From Stenocarpella maydis (lineage: Eukaryota; Ascomycota; Sordariomycetes; Diaporthales; Diaporthaceae): a stretch of DNA of 64,000 nucleotides. The DNA lies in contig CM008199.1 in assembly GCA_002270565.1 (NCBI GenBank), positions 62,001 through 126,000 on the forward strand, read 5' to 3'. The translations under genes and the position numbers were made by a program. This document shows, piece after piece, positions 10,082-21,100 of the stretch. The notes under the pieces were generated by a model, which did no database searches, had not been told where the DNA came from, and saw only the letters and a list, made by a program, of their open reading frames with translations. Each line of letters opens with the position of its first letter. The stretch's first letter is position 1.

Positions 10082-13000
10082 TGTATTTAAGTATAATAAT
10101 TTTACCTTTATTGGGGAGTATAGTAGCTGGCTTTTTTGGTAGAAAAGTCGGGGTTCGCGGAGCACAAATAATAACTTGTTCGTGTGTAATAGTTACGACT
10201 ATTTTAGCTTTGTTGGCTTTTGTTGAAGTAGGTTTTAACAATATTCCTGTTACAATAAACCTATTTAGATGAATAGATTCAGAATGATTTAATATTATTT
10301 GAGGATTTCAATTTGACGCTTTAACAGTGTCGATGTTAATCCCAGTTTTAATTATAAGTTCATTAGTTCATATTTACTCTATAGGATACATGTCCAATGA
10401 TCCTCATCAACAGAGATTCTTTAGTTATTTAAGCTTGTTTACTTTCATGATGATTGTCTTAGTAACAGGTAATAACTATTTACTAATGTTTGTGGGTCAC
10501 CTTATCTCGGCCCTTTATATACTAAACTATATAAGATATTTTCCACAAATTGCTGGAATATCTTTTTATTTGTCTTTCGTGGTTGTCCTAGATAGACACC
10601 CTCTCTACTAAGAAGAAGTAGAATCTTTATATGAGTATAGGGAGGGGAAGGACCTAAAGACCAAGACGAAATAAAGACAATCAGCAGGGAAACTTTTATT
10701 TCTTTTTTTTAGAATAAAAGTGCCTTCAGAGACTAAACGTGGAATACCCTCCTTCAGCTGCTTATCATGTAGAGTATAAACAACTCTACTCAAATAGTGA
10801 AAGGGTAAAGATATAGTCCAAAAATTATGTGAATAATTCTATTGTATTGTGAGAATTGTTTTTTAGTTTAGATAATTATTGCATATCTGATTTATATAGC
10901 GGTTTTTATTTGTCTAATTTCTATAGTTTTAATTCCTCATTGAGTTGCAATTTTAATCGGTCTCATAGTAGTAAAAGTGTTGTTACATCAGCTTCCGCTG
11001 CAGGAGGAGAAAACAAATTCTCAAATAAGTATAAAAAAGAGTATGATTTAACACAGTATCAGAGGGAAGCACTAATAGGTGTAATGTTAGCAGATGGTAA
11101 CTTGGATAGGGGTAAACCAACTTATAACACTAGACTTAGAATAGATCATACTTATCCTGATCAAGAATCATATGTGCTTAGCTTACATGCTTTATTTGTC
11201 TCAATGATAGCTATGGAACCTACCATCGTTACAAGGAAGTCTGATCCTAGAACGGGAAAAGTTTATCAATCAATGTATGTTAGAACATTAAGGTTTGCTT
11301 GTTTAAATCCATACCATGATTTATTTTATAAGGATAAAAAGAAAGTTGTCCCTTTAAATATACAAGATTTATTAACTCCTGTTGGGTTAGCTCACCTGAT
11401 AATGGGGGATGGGTTTCTTAACGGTCAAAGTAACGTAGTGATAATATGTAGCGAGAGTTTCTCTAAAGAGGAACAAGAGCTTTTAATATCTGCTTTGGAC
11501 CAAAAATTTGGAATTAAAGCTACTTTAAATAAACGTGTTTCAACTATAGGGAGTGAAACATGAAGAATTAGAATAAGTAAAACAAGTATGGATAAGTTAA
11601 AAGGTTTAGTACAACCTTATTTTATTACAGAAATGTTATATAAATTAGGATAGAGGGAGGTTAAATTCTAAAATAATAGTAGTAGTAATTTTAATCTTGA
11701 TCTTGTTATTATTATTGTTATTATTATTATTGTTATAATTGTTAAAAAAATATAAACAAATCTCTCACAAGAACAATAATGTGAGAAGGTGTCGGTGTTT
11801 GTTCATATCTTCTAGTATGTTTTTGATTTACTAGAATAGCAGCAAACCAAAGCTCTATATCTGCTTTATTAACAAATAGAGTAGGTGATTGCATTTTAAC
11901 TATAGGAATGTTTGCTATATTATGAACTTTAGGTAATTTAGATTATGCTACAGTATTTTCATTAGCTCCTTACATTAATGAAAATATTCTTACTATGATA
12001 GGTATTTGCTTAGTAATTGGAGCGATGGCTAAAAGTTCACAAGTTGGACTTCACGTTTGACTTCCAATGGCGATAACCAAATAAATGTCGCAAATGGTCA
12101 AATTTTTTTGTATAGTAAATTTGGCTATAGAATCATACCAGAAGTATAGCAAGGATTAAACCAAATATACCTCGTAAGTATGAAGATTCTACTATGGTGA
12201 AAACGGTCAATACGTTCCGTAGTAAAGACCGTCGGTATTTTAATGTATCGCTACAGACTGGTTCACCACGGGGTGGCTGAAATGCTGCTGAATGTACAGT
12301 CGGAAGCTCTATCTATTTGACAGGTGTAATCGGAGTTGTGGATATATTTAAGGATATATTTCAACTATATACCTTGAGCTTTGGGAAGGTTTATATTTAA
12401 TCAATTTCTTTTACTGCAATATTTATTTCAATACTTCAGGTTTATTTAGTAATAGTTATTCTAATAAGTTTCATAAACTTTCTTACTGTCGTGGCTGCTT
12501 CGCAGCAGGGATGGTTAGTTTGTCAAAAAGAGGTTTTCATACTGATAGTAAAGCTTTAGATAAATCACTTATATGAGTTTATGATATAAATAATTTATCT
12601 GGTAATTTATATGGCTTAGTTGAAGGAGCTCCTTTTAAAACTAAAACGGAATGCGCTAAGACTTTGGCTATTAGTCGTAGTACTGTTTTAGCTTATTTAG
12701 ATAAAGGAAAACTTTTAAATAATAAATTGATATTTAGTTCTACTGTGTTATCTAAAGAGGAATTATCTCGTTGAGTGATTCCTTCAAAAGTCTGGGAAAT
12801 AATAACAGGTGAACTATTGGGGGATGGTCACATAAAATATGATCCTCTTAAAAATCCACTTGTTAATGGTAGAATTGAATTTACATTTTCGGCCAAAATT
12901 TTACATTACGTAAACTATTTAAAATATGATGTATTATCTTCTATTTGTACTATTTCTAGACCTACACCTTGACCTAATCCAGAGTTAACAGGTAAAGAGC

Positions 13001-15942
13001 CTACACAGTTTTGATTTAGTACTAAACGTTTACCAGCTATTTCTAATTTACATCAACTTTGATATAAAGTAATAGATGGTAAATATATAAAAATTTTACC
13101 TTTAAATATAGAAGAGCTGTTAACTCCAGTAGCTTTAGCTCATTTAATTATGGGTGATGGTTATTTTAGTGATGGTTGTCTTAAAATATGTACAGACAAT
13201 TTTACTAAAGATGAAGTTTTAACATTAATAAATGTTTTAGATGTAAAATTTGGTCTAAATGCTTCTATTAATAAACGTACTAACCCAGATGGAAAGGTTA
13301 AGTGACGTATTAGAGTAAGTAAATTAAGTATGGATAAGCTAATAACTATAGTGAGTCCTTATATTATACCTGAAATGTCTTATAAACTAGAATTAAAAAA
13401 GTAATTCGAGTTTCCTTGGAATGGGCTGTCTTGGAAATAAGGCTGCCCCTCCCTATTCCCCAGGATTAGTGTTGATTTATATTTGTTTTTTTGAGTTGGA
13501 GGGTAACGTACTCCTCACGAAAACTAAATATATAAAAATATTGCCGGTAAATTTGGAGTTATTACGGGCTTTCCTTAAACTTCACTATGTGCGAAAATAT
13601 CCTTATTTAAGTATTGGTCCACTCAAGAGTTCTTTCTTGTTAGGAAAAATCCAATATGAGGGACAATATGCAGGAAACTTGGGGATAACTCAAGGATCTT
13701 CAGAGACTACACGTGAAGCATATATATTAAAAGATAATCTATTTAAGTTTTGGTTTATAGGGTTTTTAGAGGGTAAAGGATATTTTTTAATTAATAAAAA
13801 TGGAAATTTAGAATTTAAATTAGTACACACATCTAGAGAAGCCTCAGTTTTATTTTTGATCAAGAAGGAATTAGGTTTTGGTGTTGTACGAATACAAGAT
13901 AAAGTAAAAAATAATCATTGCTTTAGAGTAAATGATGAAAAAGGTTTATTGAAATTAATTTCAATATTAAATGGTAATTTATTTTTAGATAGTAAACAAA
14001 GAGAGTTTAAACTATGAGTTGATGCATATAATAAAAAATACGAAACTTCTCTTGTCTATTTAAAAAACGATAACAAGCCTGATTTGTCAAATTCTTGATT
14101 ATCAGGTTTTACAGATGCTGTAGGTAGTTTTGCTTGTATTATAAAGGATAAACCTGATTTAAATGGTTTGGTTAAATTGAGTTTTACTATATTAAAAGAA
14201 GGTAATTATAACCAGATGGTGTATTTAGCTGAAATATTTAAAGGTAATTTACATTTTAATAAAGGTATTTATGAAATTACAGTTAATACAACTAAATTGT
14301 CTAGGGTAATTAATTATTTAAATATCCATCGTTTAAAAACTGATAAATCAGTAGTTTATTTAAATTTTAGAAAAACTTATTTACTTACAAAAAATAAAAA
14401 ATCTTTAACGAATGAAGAGATAAAACTTTTAAGTAAATATAAAAATAATTTAAATAGATTAGATTTAAAATTATCTTAATAGAGGTATCTAATTAAAAAA
14501 AGGTTTAGTTTAATAATAATAAACTATCCCTTTTTAAATATATATGAAGATATAGTCCGAACAGTTACGTAAGTAACTGCGTATTTTTAATCAATGTATA
14601 TTAAAAATCAACATTTTTGCCTACTCCAGTTTCTGCATTAATACACGCTGCCACAATGGTAACAGCGGGTGTATATTTATTAATGCGTTCATCTCCTTTA
14701 ATAGAATATAGTAGTACTGTATTACTTATATGTCTATGATTAGGAGCAATAACTACTGTTTTTAGTTCTCTTGTGGGTCTATTCCAACAAGATATTAAAA
14801 AGGTAATTGCCTATAGTACAATGAGCCAACTTGGAATGATGGTTATAGCTATAGGTTTATCTTCTTATAACCTAGCCTTGTTTCACCTAGTTAATCATGC
14901 TTTTTATAAAGCATTATTATTCTTAGGAGCAGGTGCTGTTATTCACGCAGTAGCTGATAATCAAGATTTCAGAAGATATGGAGGACTAATCTCATTCTTA
15001 CCTTTAACTTATTCTGTTATCTTAATTGCAAGTTTAAGTTTAGTAGCTTTCCCTTTTATGACTGGTTTCTATAGTAAAGATTTTATATTAGAATCTGCCT
15101 TTGGACAATATCACTTTAGTAGTATTGCTGTTTACACCATAGCAACTATAGGTGCAATATTTACTACTCTTTATTCTGTGAAAGTTCTTTATTTAACTTT
15201 TTTAGCTTCACCTAATGGACCTATAACTTCATATAAACATGCTCATGAAAGTGACATGTTTATTAGTTTACCGTTAATAGTTTTAGCTATATTCTCAATA
15301 TTCTTTGGTTACTTAGCTAAAGATTTGTTTATAGGGTTAGGTTCTAGTTTTTTCACGGATAATAGTATATTTCTTCATCCTACAAATGAATTAGTAATTG
15401 ATACTGAATTTGCTGTTCCTACTCTGTTTAAATTATTGCCTTTCTTTTTTACTGTCTTCTTTAGTGCGTTAGCTATTACTATATCGGAATTTTTACCAGG
15501 TGTAGTTATTAATTTTAAATTATCTAAATTAGGTCGTAATATTTATGGTTTCTTTAACCAACGGTTCTTAGTTGAAATGTTTTATAATAATTACGTTACA
15601 AACTTAGTACTTTATTTAGGAGGTCAAACTACGAAAGTTCTAGATAAAGGTAGTGTAGAATTAATAGGTCCATTTGGATTAGAGAAAGCATTAATTAACT
15701 TTAGTAAAAGCTTAACTAAGTTAAGTACTGGTGTAGTTACAAGTTACGCTTTATATATTTTAGTTGGTCTTATATCTTTTATATTTATTCTTTACTTATC
15801 AGAAATTAGCTCTAGCTTAATTATACTATTAATTATACTAGCTTCTTTTAGTTTAAATGATAGTAAACAATATTTTGTGGGAAGTTTACATTCTGTAACT
15901 TCCCCCTCACCCTCTTTTAAATTAATAGGGGGGGATCTTTAA
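10081..15942 (+). CDS. nad5: NADH dehydrogenase subunit 5, four exons
   Basis: Large antiporter-like proton-pumping subunit of complex I. Exon 1: 10081-10497 (ends NNYLLMFVG). Exon 2: 11782-about 12074 ([12 protein letters not shown] to HVWLPMA). Exon 3 is a micro-exon of about 7-9 nt ending at 13504, which supplies (M/L)EG. Exon 4: 14620-15942 ([13 protein letters not shown] to stop). Joined length is about 2040 nt, 679 residues. Many membrane helices are visible. The extreme C-terminus after about 15860 ([12 protein letters not shown]...) looks unlike the family and may be an extension. Confidence 0.9.
10498..11781 (+). mobile_element. group I intron nad5-i1
   Basis: The exon ends ...GGGT and the intron ends in G before TGAGAAGGT. 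Core motifs: ATCAGCAGGGAAAC (about 10680), CTTCAGAGACTAAACG (about 10726) and TAAAGATATAGTCC (about 10806). This core pattern is shared with nad5-i3 and cox3-i3. The ORF lies 3' of the core. Confidence 0.85.
10856..11653 (+). CDS. LAGLIDADG_2-type endonuclease of nad5-i1
   Basis: Homing endonuclease with the motifs [11 protein letters not shown] (about 11075-11105) and [11 protein letters not shown] (about 11390-11420), plus the T/I-rich linker typical of this subclass. TGA read as Trp at 11561; ends TAG 11651-11653. About 265 residues. The start is uncertain: the frame opens at a TTG near 10856 and the first 60 residues are poorly conserved in appearance. Both acidic motif residues are present, so it is probably active. 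Confidence 0.85.
12075..13497 (+). mobile_element. group I intron nad5-i2
   Basis: The core is close to the 5' end and differs from the others: CTACAGACTGGTTCACC (about 12251-12267) and AATGTACAGTCGGA (about 12290-12303). The 5' border lies at GCGAT/AACC and the 3' border just before GGAGGGT; the usual terminal G is not obvious, so borders may be off by a few bases. Confidence 0.7.
12511..13404 (+). CDS. NUMOD-LAGLIDADG_2 fusion endonuclease of nad5-i2
   Basis: The frame is open from 12352; the first ATG is at 12511. The N-terminal part has a NUMOD/IENR1-like DNA-binding unit ([13 protein letters not shown], then [23 protein letters not shown], about 12570-12715). The C-terminal part is a LAGLIDADG_2 endonuclease: [11 protein letters not shown] (about 12805) and [11 protein letters not shown] (about 13135). 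TGA as Trp several times. Ends TAA 13402-13404. NUMOD units are usual on GIY-YIG and HNH enzymes, so this pairing is uncommon; a broken relative lies at 35092-36470. Confidence 0.8.
13505..14479 (+). CDS. LAGLIDADG protein of nad5-i3, active-site residues lost
   Basis: In frame with the upstream micro-exon. The two motifs are [11 protein letters not shown] (about 13755-13790) and [11 protein letters not shown] (about 14099-14131). At the catalytic acidic position (the D/E before the last G), the first has K and the second V. The rest of the fold looks intact and the frame is open over about 325 residues with TGA as Trp. It is therefore likely a maturase without nuclease activity; alternatively an early-decay endonuclease. 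Confidence 0.8.
13505..14619 (+). mobile_element. group I intron nad5-i3
   Basis: Follows the micro-exon GGAGGGT and ends in G before CCTACTCCA. Core parts: ATGCAGGAAAC (about 13667), CTTCAGAGACTACACG (about 13696) and GAAGATATAGTCC (about 14547). The ORF overlaps the core and is in frame with the micro-exon. Confidence 0.85.
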
Positions 15943-15956
15943 ATAAGGATCAAAGA

Positions 15957-16540
15957 ATGTTTCATTCTTCGTCTTTAAGGAAAGAAGTTTCTTCAAATCA
16001 ACACAAGCTTGCGCCTACAAATAGTGAATTTAAATTTAAAAATAGCGCTTTTTCTGAAGTTTGCTTGCCTTTATCTAAAAAATTTTTTACCAAGAATAAA
16101 GGGAATAGTTCACAATCAGTAAGAGGGGCTCTCCTTATTACTAGTTTTAAACCTAGTGGTTTTTTATCTCTTTTAGATAAAAAACTATTTAGCACTCTTA
16201 GCTCTTCTCCTGATACAGAATTATTAGCTTTATTTCGCAGTAGTTGTATTATTGATAATTTAAATGAATCTATTTTAAAGTTATGTCAAAATAACAAAAT
16301 ATTTTTAAAATCAGATCTACCCCCTGTGGGGGTTGATCCCCCCTTGTGGTGGATCTTTTTGGTTTAATTTACACAAAAGTACTTTCTGATAAAAATGCAT
16401 TATTAAAGAATTATCCTGAATTATCTGAATTAGAAATAGAATTACAGAATGATTTTAAAGATAATTCTGCAAAGGTGGCTGAATTTTTTGTAATTCATAA
16501 TAATAAATTGCATGTTAAACTAAAAGATATTTGGGTTTAA
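15957..16540 (+). pseudogene. unknown ORF downstream of nad5, broken by a GC hairpin
   Basis: The first part, 15957-16367, encodes a K/S/L-rich protein. A GC-rich insertion at about 16316-16352 (CCCCTGTGGGGG and a C run followed by TGGTGGATC) ends the frame. A lysine- and asparagine-rich continuation (VLSDKNALLKNYPELSEL) follows in another frame to TAA 16540. No family was recognised. AT-rich codon use is like that of the other unknown ORFs here. Confidence 0.45.
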
Positions 16541-16566
16541 TTAAAGAACATAATTCTAATGTAATA

Positions 16567-17220
16567 ATGCCTAAATCTAATGAATTTTTATCAGAAAAGA
16601 ACGTTGTTTTAGCCTGAATAGGTTATAACACTCCTAGTATTAAGGATACATCTATAACTCCTCTAGTTGGTACAGGATTCAGTTCATTTCTTGATATGGA
16701 AGATCAAACTCCTTTCTCACTATATAAACAATGAGTGATATCTTTATATCTGCTAACATGAGAATATAATATTTTGTTAGCTGTATATTTAAGTTTAGTA
16801 TCCGGGTCTGTGGATTTATACTCAGATATAACAGATCTTAAGGATAAAAGTTCTATCTATTGATTTAACAGACAACAATTCTTTATGCTTAATCTGGAAG
16901 AATCTTTAAACAAGAAAGGGCGTTTTATTCTAGATATGTATTCCAACAAATTTATATTTAAAAGAGAAGTCTTTGAGGACATTAGTTATGTTGCTTTGAA
17001 CTTAATATTAGGACATAGTATTATTAATGCGTTTGAAAATATAGATATTAATTCTATAAGTGAAGATGAATTCTTTAATATTTTAAAAGATATAATTAGT
17101 AAACATTATATTATTTATAGTAAACAATATGAATATTTAAATAAGTTAAGATTATATCGTATTAATAATTACTATAGTGTTAATGATTTATTCGAAATTA
17201 ATAAAGAATTTATTAATTAG
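16567..17220 (+). CDS. 217-residue unknown ORF
   Basis: ATG 16567 to TAG with four TGA Trp codons, open without gaps, which suggests it is under selection. One hydrophobic segment lies at residues about 58-80 (ISLYLLTWEYNILLAVYLSLV); the rest is charged and probably helical. No family was recognised. It lies between nad5 and atp8 and follows the broken ORF by 26 bp. Confidence 0.5.
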
Positions 17221-17278
17221 AAACAAGTTTATGGTTTTTTTGCTGTAGTGTTGGTACCGACACTCTTATTCTTATTGC

Positions 17279-17321
17279 TTTGCCTAGCTTTGCCTAGCTT
17301 TGCCTAGCTTTGCTAAGCAAA
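17279..17321. repeat. tandem repeat of GCTTTGCCTA
   Basis: About four units of a 10-bp repeat, followed by an inverted piece (TTTGCTAAGCAAAGCAATAAGG) that can fold back on the units. Located just before atp8. Confidence 0.8.
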
Positions 17322-17412
17322 GCAATAAGGGTAAAATTTTTCAATCTTTTCGTCAAATACTTGACGCTATTACTCTATATATAAGTAATTAATCAATAAT
17401 TTATAATTTAAT

Positions 17413-17580
17413 ATGCCTCAATTAGTACCCTTTTATTTTGTAAATGAAGTAACTTTTATTTTTGCAATTATAGCTATAACAGTATATATGTTATCTAAAT
17501 ATATTTTACCAAGATTTGTACGTTTATTTTTATCACGTACTTTTATTTCAAAACTTCATGCTAGCGCAGAAAAAAATTAA
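17413..17580 (+). CDS. atp8: ATP synthase subunit 8
   Basis: Small membrane subunit of the F0 sector. The N-terminus MPQLVPFYFVNE is diagnostic. One membrane segment (about residues 12-30) is followed by a basic tail ending SRTFISKLHASAEKN. 55 residues, slightly longer than the common 48. Next to atp6, as expected. Confidence 0.95.
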   Translation: MPQLVPFYFVNEVTFIFAIIAITVYMLSKYILPRFVRLFLSRTFISKLHASAEKN

Positions 17581-18120
17581 TTTCTGGTTGCTTCTAATCC
17601 CCTCCTAGCTTGCTACTCCTCAACAAGTTGAGGAGTAGCAAGAAGGGGATAAAGTAGTAGGCATAATTCGTCCGCTCCCCCTTCGGGGACTTACGTCAGC
17701 TACGCTGACTCAAGGAGTCCCCGGGGGTCGCGAAGCGAAGAAGTATCCATACCTGTATGGATACTTAGTATCCTGACTGCTATACTGACTCTGTACATCG
17801 TCCAAAGTGTACTTCGTCTGTACTTCGTTTGTACTTCGTCTGTACTTCGTCTGGCAGACAGACATCCAGCTACAATTAAGGTGCAGCCTACTATACTTCG
17901 TCAGAAGTAGGGCGATCCCTCCGGGATACGCAATGCTAAAAAAAAATAGCGAGGTTGTAACAGGTAAGTTGTATTTGCTAGTGCGCGAGTCCCTCCTTCT
18001 TCGGCGACTCGCACACTAGCAAACCTTCAATATAAGGTGTATTAGACTAATGTAATATTATGTGCACTCCGGCCTTCGGAGTGAGGATCTATAAAGGCTT
18101 ATATAGAAAGAAAGTTATAA
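17581..18120. other. spacer rich in GC palindromes
   Basis: Holds a TAGCTTGCTACTCC palindrome (17599-17650), a three-tier GC hairpin (about 17674-17725), tandem GTACTTCGTCT units (about 17806-17855) and the inverted repeat TGCTAGTGCGCGAGTC / GACTCGCACACTAGCA (about 17977-18021). No gene was recognised. Confidence 0.7.
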
Positions 18121-21100
18121 ATGTACAATATGAGTAATTTGAGCTTAAATAATAATTTATACAGAGAAATACTTAGTCCACTAGACCAATTTGAAATAAG
18201 AGATTTATTAAGTCTTGATGCACCTACTGTGTTGTCTAGGAAACTATACACAATGTGGGGAAAATTGCCAAACTCCGGGGACGCCCTAGAACTTCAAGTA
18301 CCAAGCTATATTCGAAAGACTATAAGTGGATGAACTAATCACTCATGTATGGTAACAAGCTTGAAGGCTTCTGAAAAGAACGTGGGTTATCGCGGATCTA
18401 AGTCAGTGGTATATAATAATATTACTGTAAAAGAGCAACGAGTATACGGTAGTTTACCAGGATTTTTTTATTCTGGTATAAGATGTACTCTAAAGGGTTT
18501 CGAAAGAAATTCTCAGATCAAAATCCTTTCTGACCAATTCTTCACAAAAAGACAATATACAACGAATAATTTATCTAAGGAACTAATTCCTCCTTTCTTT
18601 ATTACAGGGTTTACTGATGGAGAAGGATCATTTATGGTTACAATGCTAAAATATCCTGCTCTTCGGCAGGGTTGAAAAGTTCAAGCCTGATATGTTTTAA
18701 CTTCACATAAAAAAGATTTAGCTTTAATTCAAAATATTCAATCTTCTTTAGGTGGAATAGGTAAAATTCAGCCTAAAAGTAATAAGGATTTAATTCAGTT
18801 ACGTGTTGTATCTTTAGATCAAATAACCAATGTAATTATTCCTCATTTTTCAAAATATCCACTTCTTACTCAAAAAAGAGCTGATTTTGAATTATTTAAA
18901 CGTGTAGTTAATATTATGAATATAAAAGGACACCTTACTCCTACAGGGTTACAAGAAATTTTTAATATTAAAGCATGTATGAATAAAGGTTTATCTGGTA
19001 TGAGCTCTGAGTTAAAAGAAGCTTTTAATGTTGTAAATATACTTAGACCTAGAATTGAGTTATCGGTAATTCAAGATCCAAATTGACTAGCAGGGTTTAC
19101 CTCTGCCGAAGGTTGTTTCCATATCAAGCAGCGTAAGGGGAAACAGCTGGGTAATAAGATAGTTGAATTAATATTTACAATATCTCAACATTCCCGTGAT
19201 AGAAACTTAATAGAAAGTTTAGTGGATTATTTAGGATGTGGTAGATTTTCAGTATCAAAAGAAGCAGCTTATTATACTTGTTCAAGATTTTCAGATATAT
19301 CCGAAAAAATCATACCGTTTTTTAATAATTATCCTATTTTAGGTGTTAAATCTGATGATTTTAAAGATTTATGTAAAACATGTGAAATTGTTAAATCAAG
19401 GGGTCATCTTACTGATGAAGGATTTAATCAAATAGGTGAAATTAAGAGAGGTATGAATTTCGGAAGATTGCCTAAATAAAGGATTGGCTAGCGCTCCTGC
19501 CGAAGGAGGAGAGACCCTCCTCCTGCCGAAGGAGGCGACTACTGATAGATTTATCTATCAGGTGCACACTAGCTAAAGCTAAAAAAATTATGTGTAAGCA
19601 TAGCTTCGTTAGCATTATAATTGTGAAGTAATTAGGTGATAAATTTGATTGCCTTGATATTTGGGAATTTACACATATCTATTACAAATATTGGATTCTA
19701 TTTAACAATAGGTGGGTTATTTATATTAACAATGGCTATTTTAAGTACTAATTATAATAAATTAGTAAGTAACAATTGATCAATAAGCCAAGAAAGTCTT
19801 TATGCTACTATTCATAGTATAGTAGTTAATCAAATTAATTCCAAAAGTGGCCAAATATACTTTCCATTTATTTATACTTTATTTATAGTTATTTTAATAA
19901 ATAACCTTATTGGGATGGTTCCGTATAGTTTCGCATCTACTAGTCATTTCGTCTTAACTTTTTCACTTAGTTTCACAATTGTATTAGGGGCAACTATTCT
20001 TGGGTTCATGAAACATGGGCTTGAGTTTTTTTCACTATTAGTTCCAGCTGGTTGTCCATTACCTTTATTACCTTTATTAGTGCTGATAGAATTCATTTCA
20101 TACCTAGCAAGAAATATTTCTCTAGGTTTAAGATTAGCTGCCAACATATAAAAGTGAAAGTAGGCAATTCACTTAATGTGTTTAAGAGCCAAATTCCGGG
20201 TAAGCCCTAAAGCTTTAATAACTAAAGATAAGAAGGAAACTACTTATCCGGCCCAGCTAATTACTGAGGGTATAGTAATATTATTAAAGATTCTAGTAAT
20301 AGGAATGGGTTATCGCGGATCTAAGTCAATTATAGGCTTTATCTCTATAGTTGTAAAAGAGCAACGAGTAGACGGTTCTTCAGTATTTAGGCTGCTGGTG
20401 AAACCGCCAAGCCGTACTGTAAGGTGTACTCTAGTCGCCGGGAAAGCCGGTTCTCAGAAGAAACTAAGTAATCTGAGATTAAAGATATCACAATAGCCTT
20501 TCCTTATAATATTTTCTAATAACGAAAAAGGTAAACTTAAGCGGTCGCTTGCAGGTTTCATCCTCCTAAAGGAGGATGCCTCCTGCCGAAGGATGGCTAG
20601 CTATAGGATTAATTATATTTTTTTACATTATTACATTAATGTACACTAACATTAAAATTAATCATTAAAACACCTTTAAAGAAAGGATAAGCTATAGGCT
20701 CTACCTAAGCATTATTCCTTTAAAGAAAGGATAAAGTTGTGAACGGGTTTTACTATTTATTATTAAAAAGCCGGTTAGAAAATATGTAAATTATAATCCC
20801 CCGGGCGCGCAGCGCCCTGGACCGCTCCGCGGTAGATTTAACTTAAATAACGTAAGATCACATAGCTTATGTTTTTCATCTAAATATAAATTTATATCTC
20901 TACCGGAATTAGCCGCAATTAACAAACAGATAACTCTTAGATTATTTTCAACATCAAAGGGTGATGATTTTTCATTTACAGACCAACCAGGTTTAGTAGT
21001 ATTTTCGAATGCAGATAAAGATAAACTAGATATTCTTAATTATATTAAGGGTAAATCTGGTATTTATATGTGAACGAACAAATTAAATGGTAAAAAATAT

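Larger units (their letters stand above)
18229..19647 (+). mobile_element. group I intron atp6-i1
   Basis: The exon ends CCTACT and the intron ends in G before ATTGCC. Core motifs: AAACTCCGGGGAC (about 18269), ATCGCGGATCTAAGTCAG (about 18389) and AGAGCAACGAGTATACGG (about 18433). The same core type occurs in atp6-i2 and cox3-i1. Confidence 0.8.

Noticed and set aside
9840..10241. Long minus-strand open frame opposite nad4L exon 3 and nad5 exon 1
   Set aside because: Antisense shadow of a conserved gene and a GC-rich insertion; no family, no start context.
15957..17220. Unknown ORFs as possible rps3
   Set aside because: No S3 motifs were recognised; two separate ORFs with a hydrophobic segment do not fit the basic ribosomal protein.
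17260..17340. Tandem GCTTTGCCTA repeats as a CRISPR-like array
   Set aside because: Units are contiguous without spacers, and mitochondria have no CRISPR systems.
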